Below, in pieces: positions 1 through 11,504 of a stretch of DNA of 64,000 nucleotides. A model generated the notes under the pieces. The model worked only from the letters and a program-made list of their open reading frames with translations, made no database searches and had not been told where the DNA came from. The first letter of the stretch is position 1. Each line of letters starts with the position of its first letter. The DNA is from Brachypterus glaber. Its lineage: Eukaryota > Arthropoda > Insecta > Coleoptera > Kateretidae. The position numbers were made by a program, and so were the translations under genes. Location of the stretch: assembly GCA_958510825.1 (NCBI GenBank), contig OY294045.1, forward strand, positions 8,173,916 to 8,237,915. Reading direction: 5' to 3'.

Positions 1-120
1 AGCATGTAAATTAACTCACTTTTTTTTACAGTGTAGGACGATTTTTAATTTTTTTTGAAAATTCGAAACTACAGTATAATATTATTCTAGCGCAGGCGCT
101 GTAAGGGACAAAATTCAGTA
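1..120 (+). repeat. 3' terminus of family G repeat
   Basis: A T-rich stretch is followed by ATTCGAAACTAC, then GTATAATATTATTC, then AGCGCAGGCGCTG. The same order of blocks recurs at 53646-53710, in part at 24765-24800, and near 57985-58040, so this is one end of a dispersed family cut by the window edge. The AATATTATTC..AGCGC / GCGCT..GAATAATATT blocks of the better copies form an inverted repeat. No coding capacity is visible. The assignment rests only on matches inside the window. Confidence 0.7.
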
Positions 121-287
121 ATGGGAGAAAATATGTCTCTAGCTCCAAAAAAACTTAAATATGGACTTTTTGTGCAATTTAGTTAATGAAATGTCTTTAA
201 TATTAACTAGTTTTGATACTCAGTTACTAAAGCTTCTATATTTATATCGTCTGTTTTGAAAATCTGATATATTAACCTAAAAAACGT

Positions 288-1189
288 AACGACGGTCCCT
301 TGTCTCCCACAACCTTTTTTAACATACAATTCATATTTATATGTAGATTACCTTAATTGAACTTTGCAAAATATTTTTTAGTTAATCTAAGAACTGTTAA
401 CTTACGTCATAAGACTTATTTACTTGGAAAATCTTATACTGGTTTGAATAAAAAAAATAATAACTTATGTCTCCCAATTTTAATCGAGCGCTTCTTATAT
501 TAGTAAAATCCAACACTGCTAGAATGCCGATCGTGGTACGTTAAAATTATTAGTAGAAGATCAATACCAAGTATTTTCATTACGTGTTAAGAGCGATAAG
601 TACTTCTAATTGTAAATATGCATTTAAGAAATTTAGTTTAAGCGATGTTATTTTAATGCGTACTTTTTTAATGAACAACGCCGGACCCTAATATTATCTT
701 ATTTTTTTTTAATTATATCTCAGACTAAACATTTTAGATTTGTACAATAACATATACAATACCTAACCTCAAATTTGCAGGAACTGATCTCAAAGACCTT
801 GATCCAAATCCCACTAATTGTGTTTAAAGGCAACGACGGTCCCTTGTAACGACGGTCCCCACGAAAAGGAACCGTTGTTGCTAACATAGGGAACGTCGTT
901 ACATATTTGAAAATTTATGCAAATTTTTACTCTGTTAACATTGTTCTTTCTAAAACTCTTGCAGAATATAAGAAATAAATATATTCCAAACTCAAAAAAA
1001 CAATATAATGCCTAAAATTAATCTTAGAGAAAGCCAATTGGATGAAAAGGGGAGTGAGAAATATAAAAAATATTATATTAAAAATATTAATTTTATTTTT
1101 AAATTGAGAAAATTTTGTCCCCTTTGATAAGAACATCGGTCCCTATAAAAAAATAACGACGATCCCTATAAATAATAACGACGGTCCCT
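288..1189 (+). repeat. Scattered 13-mer aacgacggtccct, about six copies
   Basis: The motif aacgacggtccct or a one- to two-base variant occurs at 288-300, 832-844, 848-860, 1132-1144, 1155-1167 and 1177-1189, all in the same orientation. A related inverted form (agggaacgtcgtt) sits near 889-900. The spacing is irregular, so this is not a simple tandem array. The motifs may be remnants of subterminal repeats of a DNA transposon. No gene is seen between them. Confidence 0.65.
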
Positions 1190-1378
1190 CTAAGAATAAT
1201 AAAATTGTTGCTAATCAACTGTATGTACAACCCTATTGGATTTCATCTTTTATTACAATATGAAGAATAACTCTGACAATTTTTTCTTTTTTTAATATAT
1301 TTTTTTTAATTTATAATTATTAAACCAATTAATACCATTATTAAATTTTATCCCGTAAATAATATAATAATAAGAGAT

Positions 1379-1423
1379 GCATCGGCACTCTCAGTAGTAC
1401 TAAGTGCCGATGTAATAATAAAG
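1379..1423. repeat. Short hairpin with atcggcact arms
   Basis: ATCGGCACT at 1381-1389 pairs with AGTGCCGAT at 1413-1421 around a loop rich in AGTA. About 30 bases of the same segment, including the agtgccgatgtaat side, recur at 40683-40714 with the left arm altered. It is therefore a dispersed repeat rather than a single-copy regulatory hairpin. Function unknown. Confidence 0.6.
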
Positions 1424-1895
1424 CTGGGATTGTTTTTTTTTAATCGTAAAATTATTCGTGATTTTTTTTTATTGCAACTGTTTGTTTAATCAAGCGTTAC
1501 TACAAGAATATCAAAAAGGAAAAGACGAACAAGCTTTAAAGAAAAAGAAGCCGTGAAGATATGCAATGCTTCGCATTCCATAGTATACTATTCAGTGCAT
1601 TGCGTTTTCTCGATATACAAGGTGGCCCATAAGTCACTTTACCATTTAAAAATTGAATAACTTTTTTGTTTGTCTTTTTTTTTATTTATTTCTTTTACAA
1701 TATAGAGTACAGGAAAGGGATTTTTTTTTGGACTATGTATGAAAAGTCATGTCTTTTAAATTAGGTCCATTTTCCGCTTTGCAAGCACGGGCATTAGATC
1801 ATATATCCCCTCCTAGATGCGCCGTGAGTCCCCGTCAAACCGAAATGTTTTCATTGCTATATCCAGGTAGATTTCACCTTCCCGCTTCTGGTCAC

Positions 1896-1978
1896 CATCC
1901 ACCGCTATAGTGGTTTGTTAACAAATATCTTATACTTCACCTCCTCGCAACCTCACCGCTATAGTGGTTTGTTTACAA
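1896..1978 (+). repeat. Direct pair of ccgctatagtggtttgt
   Basis: CACCGCTATAGTGGTTTGT occurs twice about 53 bp apart, each followed by a T/A-rich TTAACAA or TTTACAA. ACCGCTATAGTGGT is itself an imperfect palindrome. I cannot link it to a known element. Confidence 0.5.
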
Positions 1979-2365
1979 TTGGCTTTGTATATGTTCTACA
2001 TAAAACAAGTCAACATTAATGCCATATCTATGTATATATGATCTAATACACGGGCTCTTTTCACGAAATTTTCCATGAGGGCTCTTTACATGTATGTCTC
2101 TAGCTAGGGTCATGCATCAACGTGAATTGTACCCCCTCAAGGTCACGGTTCGGTGCGGTGTAATATTCCAAATGGCAATCGAGTGCAATAAAAGTCCAAA
2201 CGAAGTTCATTTACTATTTTATCTACGTTCTACAGCCCCAAGCTTCAAGAAACCGAAAAAATTAAAATAATTGCACTGACATTTACTTGACAATAGTAAA
2301 AGTACTTAACTGTCAAAATAACAAAAAAATAAATTTAAATATTACAATACTCAAATGCGTGCTAA

Positions 2366-2476
2366 GGGGCTGTCCATATATTACGTAACGCAATTTTTCA
2401 AAAAAATTGACCCCCCTCCCCCCTGTGTAACAAACTGTCACATTTACCAATACCCCCCCCTGTGTAACGCGTAACA
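2366..2476 (+). repeat. attacgtaacgc / gtgtaacgcgtaac repeat fragment
   Basis: The segment begins ggggctgtccatatattacg, passes through a C-run (gacccccctcccccc) and ends with gtgtaacgcgtaac. The same building blocks (tattacgtaacgc, a C-run, gtaacgcggcgtaac) occur at 7972-8205 inside a larger element. This looks like a short non-autonomous repeat. The small ORF crossing it has low-complexity composition and is not a credible gene. Confidence 0.5.
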
Positions 2477-2940
2477 ATATAAAAATTTTGTTTCGCAATA
2501 AATTTAACTGTATAATCACTATTGATTCGTTTTTCTCGACAAAACAAACATGAACCTAAAATATAGTCTACCATAACCTTAAAAAAATTTACAAGAAAAA
2601 ATCACTCAAACTTTAAAATAATATTCATAATCAATATCACACAGGGAAAAAATACCTCTCAATACACTCAATATCTCAGTAAAATATACTTAAATATTAT
2701 TAAATAATGAATTTTGTATATTTTTTTTATTTATTTTTTGTCAATTTGTTTTTTACTTATTCACATATCTTAATTTTTTACTTATTTACATATCTTAACT
2801 AAACACTTATACCTATACTTTATACACTTATACATCTATACACCTTTACACCTTTACCTATTTTAATTAATTTTCATCTATCAGTTTTTTGACAATTAGA
2901 TTTTAAGTTTGTATAATTTTTTATTTCTATTTTTAATTTT

Positions 2941-3046
2941 TACCCTGAAGAAGAAGGGACATATTACCTTCGAAACGTTGGAACTGTTCATATATATTTA
3001 TTTTATTTATTAAAGTGTTCTTAATAGCAAGATTTTTTCATTATAC
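2941..3046 (+). repeat. Penelope-like terminal fragment with degenerate hammerhead motif
   Basis: CCCTGAAGA is followed by a hairpin (GAAGG..CCTTC), then CGAAACGTTGG and about 60 bp ending in gttcttaatagcaag. Near-identical copies lie at 61330-61445 (minus) and 61527-61618 (plus). CUGAAGA and GAAA are hammerhead core elements, but an extra A separates the core from stem II and I could not find a convincing stem I. Penelope-like retroelements are known to carry hammerhead motifs in their terminal repeats. I infer a decayed terminal repeat of that kind. Confidence 0.5.
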
Positions 3047-3994
3047 TAAGTAAAACGTCGATAAAAAAACACATTGTTTTAGACTATGACATTTTGTAAT
3101 TTGCAAGTAATGTGCTTGCAGCTAGCTGTCCATCTAGAAAATTAAATTATTTTGTGCTTTATTTTTAAAGTGGAAGAACATTAAGCTTAAATCTGTTTTA
3201 AATTTAAATTTTAAGTTAACTTTGAAGAATATTTCTAATGAAGAACTCTAAAAAAATACTTTGCATATAGCTAGATAGAAATTTTTCATTTCTGCAGAAC
3301 TTAACTTTAAAACATAAACTATAAAAGCTTTTACTTTATTCTTGTTTATACATAAAGTATAAGCGCATAAAATGTATGTCGTACACGTACATATTTAGTA
3401 TTATGCAGATTGCCATAGTTTTGTCTAGACGTAAAAAAACTATTACTTGTAGAAATTTTATCGCAAATATACACCAAGTCCTTTGGGAGATTTGTTTGTT
3501 TATTTCTTAGACTACTATAATTCAAAACACAGGGTATATTCAAGTATTACGTGACTCATTTTAGGGTTGCTTAAGCATTAGAATGCATTAGAGATAAGAA
3601 AGTAACCCCCTTAATTAAAGCGCTAGAAAATATTTAAAAATCCTTGCCAGCAAAATATATGTTTTGGACTTTTCTAAAAGGTCCGATAACCAAAATTGCT
3701 TAAATTTTTAACTTTTAAATATATGGAATTGTACAAAATCTTTATTTTAAAAACACAAAAATTCTGGTTGTTTTTTTTTAGGAAAAATTCACAATGTGTC
3801 ATGGCTTAAGAAAGATCTGTTTTGTGTTAAATTATAATTCTGATTTTAATAAATTATAACATTAACTTTACTTTGTTTTAGTTTATATTTTTTGTTTAAT
3901 ATTCAATAGGGTGTTTAAAAAAAAATATTTAAAATTGTCTAAAAATTTTGTGTTGGAAGTTTTAGTTCGATAACCCACTGCAGCTGAGTCACAA
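3047..3994. other. No gene or element recognised
   Basis: AT-rich sequence with short homopolymers. The one ORF in it (3346-3543, minus, 65 codons) has no recognisable motif, no start context and no matching copy elsewhere. I see nothing here that supports a feature. Confidence 0.5.
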
Positions 3995-4437
3995 AATAGT
4001 TATTTATGGTACTAGTGGGTAAAGTAAGATATTGCCCATGAGAAAATTAACCTGCGAGGCGTCAGCCAAGCAGGTTAATTTTCGAGAGGGCAATATCGGT
4101 TTACCCATGAGTGCCATACAAGGTTTTATCCAATAAATAGCTTAGAAATTCATATTTTTATTAAAAATTTTAATGACATTTACAAGAAAATAATTTGACC
4201 AGTGACAGTTGAGTGGGTAAAATAAATAATTATCCACTCAATAAAGTAAAAGCCACGCGGGGGTTATTATTGAGTTTATCTATTTAAAATAAAGCTGGTA
4301 ATTGTCTCATTATCTGTATGTATTGCATAAATAATATTTTTTCAATTTTTTTTCACTAGGTATTTAAAAAAGAATATATATATTTTATTATACAATTAAT
4401 AAACAAATATCGGGACTAGGACTTTAAATAAAAACAC

Positions 4438-4492
4438 TAAGTTTTATGCATTAGTGACGTTTCGTCTTTAATTAAGACTTTATCAAGCTAAA
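4438..4492 (-). repeat. Degenerate hammerhead-like hairpin (TTGATAA..GAAACGTC)
   Basis: On the minus strand TTGATAA is followed by a 5-bp stem (GTCTT/AAGAC), then GAAACGTC. Compared with a hammerhead core (CUGANGA..GAAA) the C3 and G8 positions are changed, so cleavage is not expected. The same changed form (TTGAAAA, stem, GAAACGTT) occurs at 11940-11985 on the minus strand. This looks like a recurring terminal motif of a Penelope-like family. Confidence 0.4.
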
Positions 4493-4868
4493 AGAGAGAA
4501 AAAGACCTTATGTAATAACACAAAAAAGGTATAAAACTTTAAAAAAAATCTACTTTTTAATCGTATGCCTAGATAAAACGAAAATCATTTACCTTAGCAT
4601 ACTTAAAATATAACATTCAACATAAATATGATTTAAATAAACAATTACGAACAATAAACAAAACTATAGAATCATACAGGTAGACATATTTCAAATTAAC
4701 TGTATATGTTTTTTATTTCTTTCTTATCACAAGAACACCTATATGTATTCTTGGTTAGACTATAGTTAACTATATTTATATGAAAGACAAATGCTGAAGG
4801 CGCTTTTATATAAAATATAATCAATAAAGTAGCAAAAGCTAAATACCAACAAATTATCATATATACAT

Positions 4869-4912
4869 ACTCTGTAAGATGATTAGAAAATATATTGATG
4901 GAATATTTAAAT
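4869..4912 (+). repeat. Solo arm of the hammerhead element family
   Basis: The segment from ctctgtaagatgattag to attgatggaatatttaaa matches the outer arm of the elements at 5421-5761 and 12550-12840. No ribozyme core accompanies it. It lies in opposite orientation to the arm at 5430-5465, with the long hairpin 5317-5402 between them. Confidence 0.55.
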
Positions 4913-5316
4913 AATATTTTTATAAATTTGTTAAAAATTAAAAATTTCTGTTCCTTAAAATTTTAAGAGACAACGCAAAATACCATAATATCCACTGTCA
5001 AGAGCATTCTACGGAATACGTAGCATTAGATATCTTCACAGCTAGTTCTTTTATTCTATCCTTGTGATCCAACTATGTATGTAATTTCTATAGATAAGTT
5101 TTACTAAAGAAAAGAGCACGTTACATTGTTGACTTAAATTACCTTCAATTATTCAATATTATTACAGCATTATTCTTACTAGGTACGTTTTAAAACTGTT
5201 ATTTTTCAGTTGAACGTATTATGTGAGCAATCTTGAATTTTATACGCCTTTAATGCAAATTACCTAAAATAAATTTGGAACTAAATGTTGTAAAAATCTT
5301 TTGGTATCTGCCGAAC

Positions 5317-5402
5317 ATAGGCGTATCTAAGATTTTTCTTTAGGAAACCGAATTTTAGCAACAAAATTCGGTTTCCTAAAGAAAAATCTTAGATACGCCT
5401 AT
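5317..5402. repeat. Perfect 40-bp inverted repeat with 6-nt loop
   Basis: Positions 5317-5356 (starting ataggcgtatctaagat) are the exact reverse complement of 5363-5402, with loop agcaac. There are no mismatches over 40 bp, although the surrounding repeats are diverged. That implies a recent origin, gene conversion between arms, or selection on the fold. The stem is longer and more perfect than usual animal miRNA precursors. It may be the tips of a foldback element or a product of hairpin-ended DNA repair. Confidence 0.85.
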
Positions 5403-5420
5403 TAAATATATTATTAGCAA

Positions 5421-5761
5421 TTAATTTATTATTCCATCAATCTATTTTCTAATCATCGTACAGAGTTAAAAATTAAAAATTTCTGTCTTTATTGAATCTA
5501 CGTCTAACCACACGTTAGTGGTACTATCATAGTACTTCTATGTGCTTCAGTCTTCAGAAGTATGAGTAGTTGTCACATCTAACAATAGTTGGCGCACAAG
5601 TCTACATCAATCCAATGACTATATTCCTTTTGCGAATAAAGTCTAAAAATGTTTTCTTTTTCAGCGTGCAGAGTTGACTCTTGGTACTGAAGAGGGCCAG
5701 CAGCCCGAAACTATCTGTCTGTACGATGATTAAAAAATAGATTGATGGAACAATAAATTAA
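5421..5761. mobile_element. Hammerhead-bearing palindromic element, copy 1
   Basis: The outer arms (ttccatcaatctatttt at left, its reverse complement at right) are followed inward by tcatcgtacag. The interior shares ggcgcacaag, gcgaataaagtc and cagcgtgcagagttgactc with the copy at 12550-12840. A hammerhead-type core lies near the right arm at 5681-5726. The element is far too short to code for anything, so it must be non-autonomous. Architecture and ribozyme suggest a Penelope-like or retrozyme-like derivative. Confidence 0.6.
5681..5726 (+). ncRNA. Hammerhead ribozyme motif, stem I damaged
   Basis: In order: TTGGTA (5' side of stem I), CTGAAGA, GGGC/GCCC stem II with loop CAGCA, GAAAC, a five-base loop, GT, then C at the expected cleavage position. 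Core bases are intact and stem III can form two pairs (AC/GT). The 3' side of stem I reads TGTACG rather than the TACCAA needed, leaving only one Watson-Crick and two wobble pairs. It is probably a weakened or dead copy of the ribozyme at 12618-12661. Confidence 0.55.
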
Positions 5762-6117
5762 TATATTTATTAAATACTTACAGATAATAAGACAATTACC
5801 AGCTTTATTTTAAATAGATAAACTCTATAATAACCATCGCGTGGCTTTTACTTTATTGAGTGGATAATTATTTATTTTACCCACTCAACTGTTACTTGTC
5901 AAATTATTTCCTTGTAAATGTAATTAAAATTTTTAATAAAAATATGAATTCCTAAGCTATTTATTCGATAAAACCTTGTATGTCACTCATGGGTAAACCG
6001 ATATTGCCCTCTCGAAAATTAACCTGCAAGGCGTCAGCCAATAGGCAATATCTTACTGTACCCACTAGTACCATAAATAACTATTTTCTATTTTGCAACT
6101 CTTATAAGCTCATAATC

Positions 6118-6590
6118 ACACGCATTTTGCGTGTTCTTATAAGCCCATAAGAGATCTCTACTTTTTTTTCTTTTGGGTTGGCAACAGAGAAAAGCCTATC
6201 GCTTGAAGTTTTTTGTGCAAATGTCAATGTCACTTTAAAGTTTAATTTTCTGCAAAATTTTGTGTTTAGGTTATTTTTTACCGTGTTGAAATTGTGTCTT
6301 GGTTAATTGCAGTGAAAAAGAGAAGAGATGACTATAAAATATATCAAAATATAATTTGTTCTTGGAATTTTAAACATGGTGTAAACTGTAATGCCAACCC
6401 AAAACAAAAATCTCTAAATCAGTCATCAATTTAAATGTAAGTTTTTTTAATTTTAGAGCAAATAGAAAAAATTATATAAAGCACTCGTTTCAAAACACGT
6501 TTTTAGCGCACTAGGACTTTAAACTTGTACTCGTGAGCTAAAAACGTATGTTTTTTAAACTAGTACTTTAATATACTATCATAATTTTGT
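6118..6590 (+). repeat. Dispersed repeat family C, copy 1
   Basis: About 470 bp shared with 22467-22943 (plus) and partly with 20969-21198 (minus). Landmarks in order are cacgcattttgcgtg, ttttgggttggcaacag, gcaaatgtcaatgtc, aaaagagaagagatgacta, caacccaaaacaaaaat and a foldback tip containing acgtttttagcgca. A GTAAGT..TTTTAG stretch in the middle looks intron-like but spans only about 25 bp. No ORF is conserved between copies, so this is a non-coding mobile repeat of unknown class. Confidence 0.7.
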
Positions 6591-6599
6591 TTAAAATTA

Positions 6600-7550
6600 A
6601 AAATTTCTGTCCTTATTAGTAATATACTTCAGCGTCGCAGTCGGAAATTTTTACTCAAGTTTGTAGCCCATCTAAGGTTAAATGCAGAATGCATATAAAA
6701 ACCTCGAATTCGCAAAAAAAAACTTTTAAAGGGTACCAAACTTAAAATATAGCGCCTCGAGCGATTTTTTAGAAATCTTATGGTAAAACATTTCCCATAG
6801 TTGTAATGTCATGAGATGCAATGCAATTCTAATATTGGACTTTTAAAATCAAAATTAAAGTATTAATTTGTCTGCTTCATAGTTTTTTTATTAAAGCATT
6901 TTTAATAATACATATAAAAAAGTAACCCTTGAACCAAGTACACATGTCTTTTGATATGTTCAAAGTCATATTCTTTGTTTTAGCATTTGAACCAAAGTCA
7001 ATATCCTTATATGAAGAGGCGGGATCTTCATTAAAAAAACTGTGCTTTTCATTCAAGGACATTAACTTTAGTTCAAAGAAATGCTAGCTTTAGAACAAGA
7101 GAATTGGTTTAAGGAATCCTTTTTTTCTCTGTAAAAAGCTACAAATGTTTCTATTTTAGCCTGAAAATGTACCAATATTGTTGCTATTTATTATTAAAAA
7201 TGGTTCCATAACTTTGGAGTAATACTTCAGCTTTAATTTTAAATATTTTTAGTATTATTTTTTGTTTAATAGTAATAATAAAACTCAAAATTTAAAACTT
7301 ATTCGTGACATGTCGGAAAAACATAAAAACACTGGTTAAAACTCACCAATATGGTCAATGCGTTAGGAAAAAAAAATGTGAAAAGTGCCGTTTCGACCTC
7401 ATTTGGTCTCATCACCACAGTGCATGCTCAAAAACATCATATTCCCACATGTAAAATACTTCTGCACTGTTTGATTAAATAACCTACTTTTAAATTTAGT
7501 GACGTGTAAAGAAATCATTAACATCTCCATGCACAAGTAGAAAAAATACT
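6600..7550. other. No gene or element recognised
   Basis: AT-rich sequence. The 61-codon minus-strand ORF at 6877-7062 has no motif and no supporting copy. A short aaattaaaaatttctgtcc block near 6588-6610 is shared with 4935-4957 and 5466-5490 and is probably a repeat border. Confidence 0.5.
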
Positions 7551-7554
7551 TATA

Positions 7555-8277
7555 CACGGTGTTTGTAGTCTTATGGTATATATTTTAGGGGATTATATTA
7601 CATCACAAAATACGAAAAACTAACAGAACATATGTTCGGAAATAAGCCCTAAGGGAGCTACGACCCTTCGAAGATGAACATGTTGAATGGGGAACAAAAA
7701 AAGTACCAATAAAATTTTAAAGCTGCAGGGCTATTCCTTATTTAAAACTAAGCAAAAAGTATTCTTCACTGAAACACCTAAATTTAATATTAAAGGAGTA
7801 ATAGCCCTTTAAAAAGTAACATTTTTGGTGGCACAAAATTTTACTTTCTCTTAATTACATTTTTTTGAAAACGGTTGCTCCTACAGTGTTACACTATATG
7901 ACATTTTTTATGTGTTTTTGCTCAAGGAACCTATATTTTTACTTGCCCTTATTAATACTAGCATAGGGAGCGTTCAAGTATTACGTAACGCAAAATTTGG
8001 CCATTTTTGACAATGTAACGCGGTTAACCGAAAACCGGTTATTGGCTATGGTTTTCCATTTGCAAGGAATCCGTCTCTTTAAGCCTAGATCATTGTTAAA
8101 AACGTGATCCAATAAACATTTTACAAGTTTATAATTTTTTAAGTGTTACGTAACATTTTTACTGACACCCCCCCCCCCCCCTCTGTAACGCGGCGTAACG
8201 TTTTCGTGCTGGGTTTTTATGTTTTGTGATATAAAATCATGCCCTTTAATATTAGCCATAAGACTGCAAACACCCTG
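7555..8277. mobile_element. Family A palindromic TA-target DNA transposon, copy 1
   Basis: The ends are CACGGTGTTTGTAGTCTTAT at left and the inverse of CAGGGTGTTTGCAGTCTTAT at right, flanked by TA (7553-7554 and 8278-8279). The interior holds the family's marker segments: taagggagctacgaccc, gaaaacggttgctcctacag and a run of A-rich spacers. The right half carries a segment with tattacgtaacgc, a C14-type run and gtaacgcggcgtaacg (7972-8205), perhaps a nested repeat. There is no transposase. The TA duplication and 720-bp length fit a Tc1/mariner-type MITE, but without a transposase the superfamily is an inference. Confidence 0.7.
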
Positions 8278-8550
8278 TAGAAGATTTTATCAAATAAAAA
8301 TCCAAATGGATTATTTAAACTAAGAAAGGTAAAAGTCTTTAAATATTTTATTGGTTTATTTTTAAATAAAATATTTAATATCCAATAAATGTAAGAAAAC
8401 CGTATTGTATTTTATGTGGTACATTTTATTCTTTGACCTGCAGTTTTATTAAGAAAATTGAAACTTCATGTTACCATAAAATACTTTTTAAATATTTATA
8501 GTTAAATTTAAGTCCAAAGGTAAAAATCCCCGTGCAAACTTATGTCTAGG

Positions 8551-9457
8551 TATATCGTCGTGTTACCTTAACTACCTCGTATCTCCAAATTCACATGTTT
8601 TCAGGGGACACAAAAAACCGGTTAACCTTAAAATTCTTATTTTTTTATTGTAATATAGACAAATATAGGTATAGTTATTTCTTGTGGACCCTTCAAGCAT
8701 AAAAGATTGCAAAATTATTAGTTACGTGAGTCAAAAATTAGAATTATGGAAATACGAGTTAGTTACAGTAACTATTATTTCCAAGTCGTAACCCTGTACT
8801 GGAAATACGAGGTTGCTCAATTAAAAACTGTGAAATATTTAAGGCATGTAATTTTTAAATATTTACAATATTTTAGTAAAAAATAGTATATTGGGGTTTT
8901 TCAGGTTGCTTTAACTGAATCTGATGATAATTTTTCTAACTTCTCCCGTGGGGGTGATTATTTTAAAATGTTTACAATATTTTTGTAACAGTTGGTATAT
9001 AGGGGTTTTTGAGGTAGCTAAAACTAAATCTCATAATAAAAAAGCTCCAACTCCATCGCCGGGGGGGGGGGAAGTAAATTATACCAAACGATAAAAGGGA
9101 TATTTTTCACCACTGGGGGTGAGATGGAGGGGTGGTAGGTTTTTTTTACTTCACCAATATATTTTCCGCATCCAAATACATAAGTATGCAAAGTTTTATC
9201 TTCTTAGATATTTTCACCTACGGGAAATTCCTTATTTGCTAGGCCTAATATTGGAGATACGAGGTAGTTACAGTTATTTATTTTAAATAGTAAAGGAGAT
9301 ACGAGATAATTAGTTCCACATAACTTATAAACGAATTGGAATTTTAAATTAGGACTTGGTTTAGGTCATTACTAATCATGTACAGAATTGATTAGTGCAA
9401 AAAACCGAAAATTGAATTTTTGGAGATACGAGGTAGTTAAGGTAACACGGCGATATA
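8551..9457. mobile_element. TIR element with repeated ggagatacgaggtagtta motif
   Basis: Terminal inverted repeats read TATATCGTCGTGTTACC at left and GGTAACACGGCGATATA at right, continuing inward into actacctcgtatctcc. Versions of ggagatacgaggtagtta recur inside at about 8750, 8808, 9254 and 9294, as expected for transposase-binding subterminal repeats. A direct duplication of about 105 bp (from acaatattttagtaaaa and acaatatttttgtaaca) lies at 8868-9070 and ends in a G-run. Non-coding. Target duplication is ambiguous because the flanks are TA-rich. Confidence 0.65.
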
Positions 9458-9818
9458 CACAATATTAAATATTTTAAAGCAGTTTACTATATTTTAAAGC
9501 AACCAGCAGTTTACTATAAGTAGAAATGTTTCATTAAATTTAATGAATTACCCAGTCATTAACACTAAACTAACTAAGAATTTGATCAGTGAAAGTTCAG
9601 AATTTTTTGACACATTTCATTTAATTAGTTAAATGTTAGTTCATATTCATGTTTGAGTTAATCAACCTTAAAAGATTTTAATTTTTAATTTTTTTGAAAA
9701 TAAGCGGTTTTAGTTGTTGTACTGGGTGGTCCATTTATCATGACAATCCTTTATATTTGAATATGTCAAAAAGGAACTACCCACTTTGGCGGTCCTTCCC
9801 GACAATAATTCTATATGC

Positions 9819-10015
<197 letters not shown>

Positions 10016-10521
10016 CAAATAAAATCACACTTTTTAACAAAAGAAATGAAAATTCAGCACCTTCAATTTTTTTTTAAGAAATTATATGTTCAAAAACAGA
10101 ATTTATTAAGCTTTAAAATAATGTATCATACAAAAAGTGGTTATTTGAATAAATAAATTATTTTCGTTATTTTGAGGAAGGACTTTAGTTCTGAGGCATC
10201 CTGCATTAAGCATTAAATATTAGAACAATTTGAATTCTACGAACCTTCGAAGATAGAGTGTCATTAAATATCATAAAATCGTTTGATCGTACATTTACAT
10301 TATGTGCTTTATCATTCCGCTTCTTGGATCTCTAAGATGCCATCTAATGGCATTATAATAGGGGTGCATTTTATCGTCAGGCTAGATTTACAAAGTTGTA
10401 TGTGCACAGAACCACGTTTTGAGTAAATCAAAAAAGAAAAATTCGCTTCCTACTTTTATTACACAAAATAAAAATTTGTATTTTTCGTACACGAAATAAA
10501 GAAAAATGCATGTTCACTATA

Positions 10522-11255
10522 CAGCCTGTTCCAGAACTCGCGTACCGAAATTTAAGAGGTGATTCTACATCCAAAAATATGAAAAAAAGTTTCTATAAAG
10601 GTTGGTCCGGAAATGAGCCCTAAGGGAGCTACGGCCCTTCGAAGATGACGTATTGAATGGGGAACAAAAAAAAGCACCAATAAAATTTTAATGCTGCAGG
10701 GTGATTCTTCATTTAAAACTGAGCAAAAAAGTATTATACACCAAAACACCTAAATTTAATAAAATAAAGGAGTAATAGCCTTTAAAAAATTAACGTTTTT
10801 GGTGGCACAAAATGTTACTTCCTCTTAATTGCATTTTTTTTTGATAACGGTTGCTCCTACAGTGTTACACTATATGATATTTTATATGTATTTTTACTCT
10901 AGAAATCTATATTTTTTACAAAAAATCCAAAAAACATACACATAGAAAAGTTTGGGGCAAAAATGTTTTAAGCCTCATATATTTTGTCCGTCTGGGCACG
11001 CCTCTGGATAAATTAAAAAAATAAATTAACATAAACTTATTGCCCTTATTAATACTAGTATACATGCAAAAGCTCGCCGCTCTAGCTTAAACGGTACCCG
11101 AGTTATTAATTAAAAACCTTATTTTTATTACAATTTTAAAGGGCCCTAGATCCCTTAGGGCTCATTTCCGGACCAACCTTTATAGGAACTTTTTTTATAT
11201 TTTTGGATCTAGAATCACCTCTTAAATTTTGGCATGCCAGTTATGGATCACCCTG
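10522..11255. mobile_element. Family A palindromic DNA transposon, copy 2, with empty site known
   Basis: The ends are CAGCCTG at left and CACCCTG at right, flanked by TA (10520-10521, 11256-11257). The inverted arms exceed 120 bp and include aatttaagaggtgattcta, aaaggttggtccggaaatga and gccctaagggagct. The uninterrupted sister repeat near 59440-59470 reads straight through the insertion point, confirming the boundaries. No transposase. The 65-codon ORF in the left arm is a by-product. Confidence 0.85.
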
Positions 11256-11504
11256 TATATTCTCGTTAGGATATTTTTCTATCGCACGAGTACATAGTAC
11301 ATAGTGTATATTTGAATGAAATAACTATGCACACTCATTTATCCAAACGATTACACATAGCATTCATTTTGACAAAAGTCATTTGACGTTTATAAAATTT
11401 TGAAATGTCAAAATTAAACATAGGTAATTCTTTAAAATATACATTTTTAAAGAGTCTAGACCGTAGATCGAACGAAAAATGTTGTTCGCAACTCGTTTGC
11501 TACA

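Larger units (their letters stand above)
3995..6086. mobile_element. Composite palindrome with about 320-bp inverted arms
   Basis: The left arm 3995-4317 and the right arm 5781-6086 are inverted copies running from tagttatttatggtactagt to agctggtaattgtc. Each arm carries an inner hairpin (attaacctgc..gcaggttaat, best kept on the left) and a gtgggtaaa..tttaccca pair. A diverged single arm segment recurs at 31577-31705. Between the arms lie a Penelope-like motif (minus, near 4440-4490), an exact 86-nt hairpin and the hammerhead element at 5421-5761. It is read as a foldback DNA element or transposon TIR pair that later gathered insertions. Target duplications could not be resolved. Confidence 0.6.

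Noticed and set aside
2944..2986. Second functional hammerhead
   Set aside because: CTGAAGA and GAAAC are present, but an extra base breaks the junction with stem II and no pairing for stem I was found.
6430..6465. Mini-intron (GTAAGT..TTTTAG) in family C
   Set aside because: About 25 bp is too short to splice in animals, and no flanking ORF is conserved between copies.
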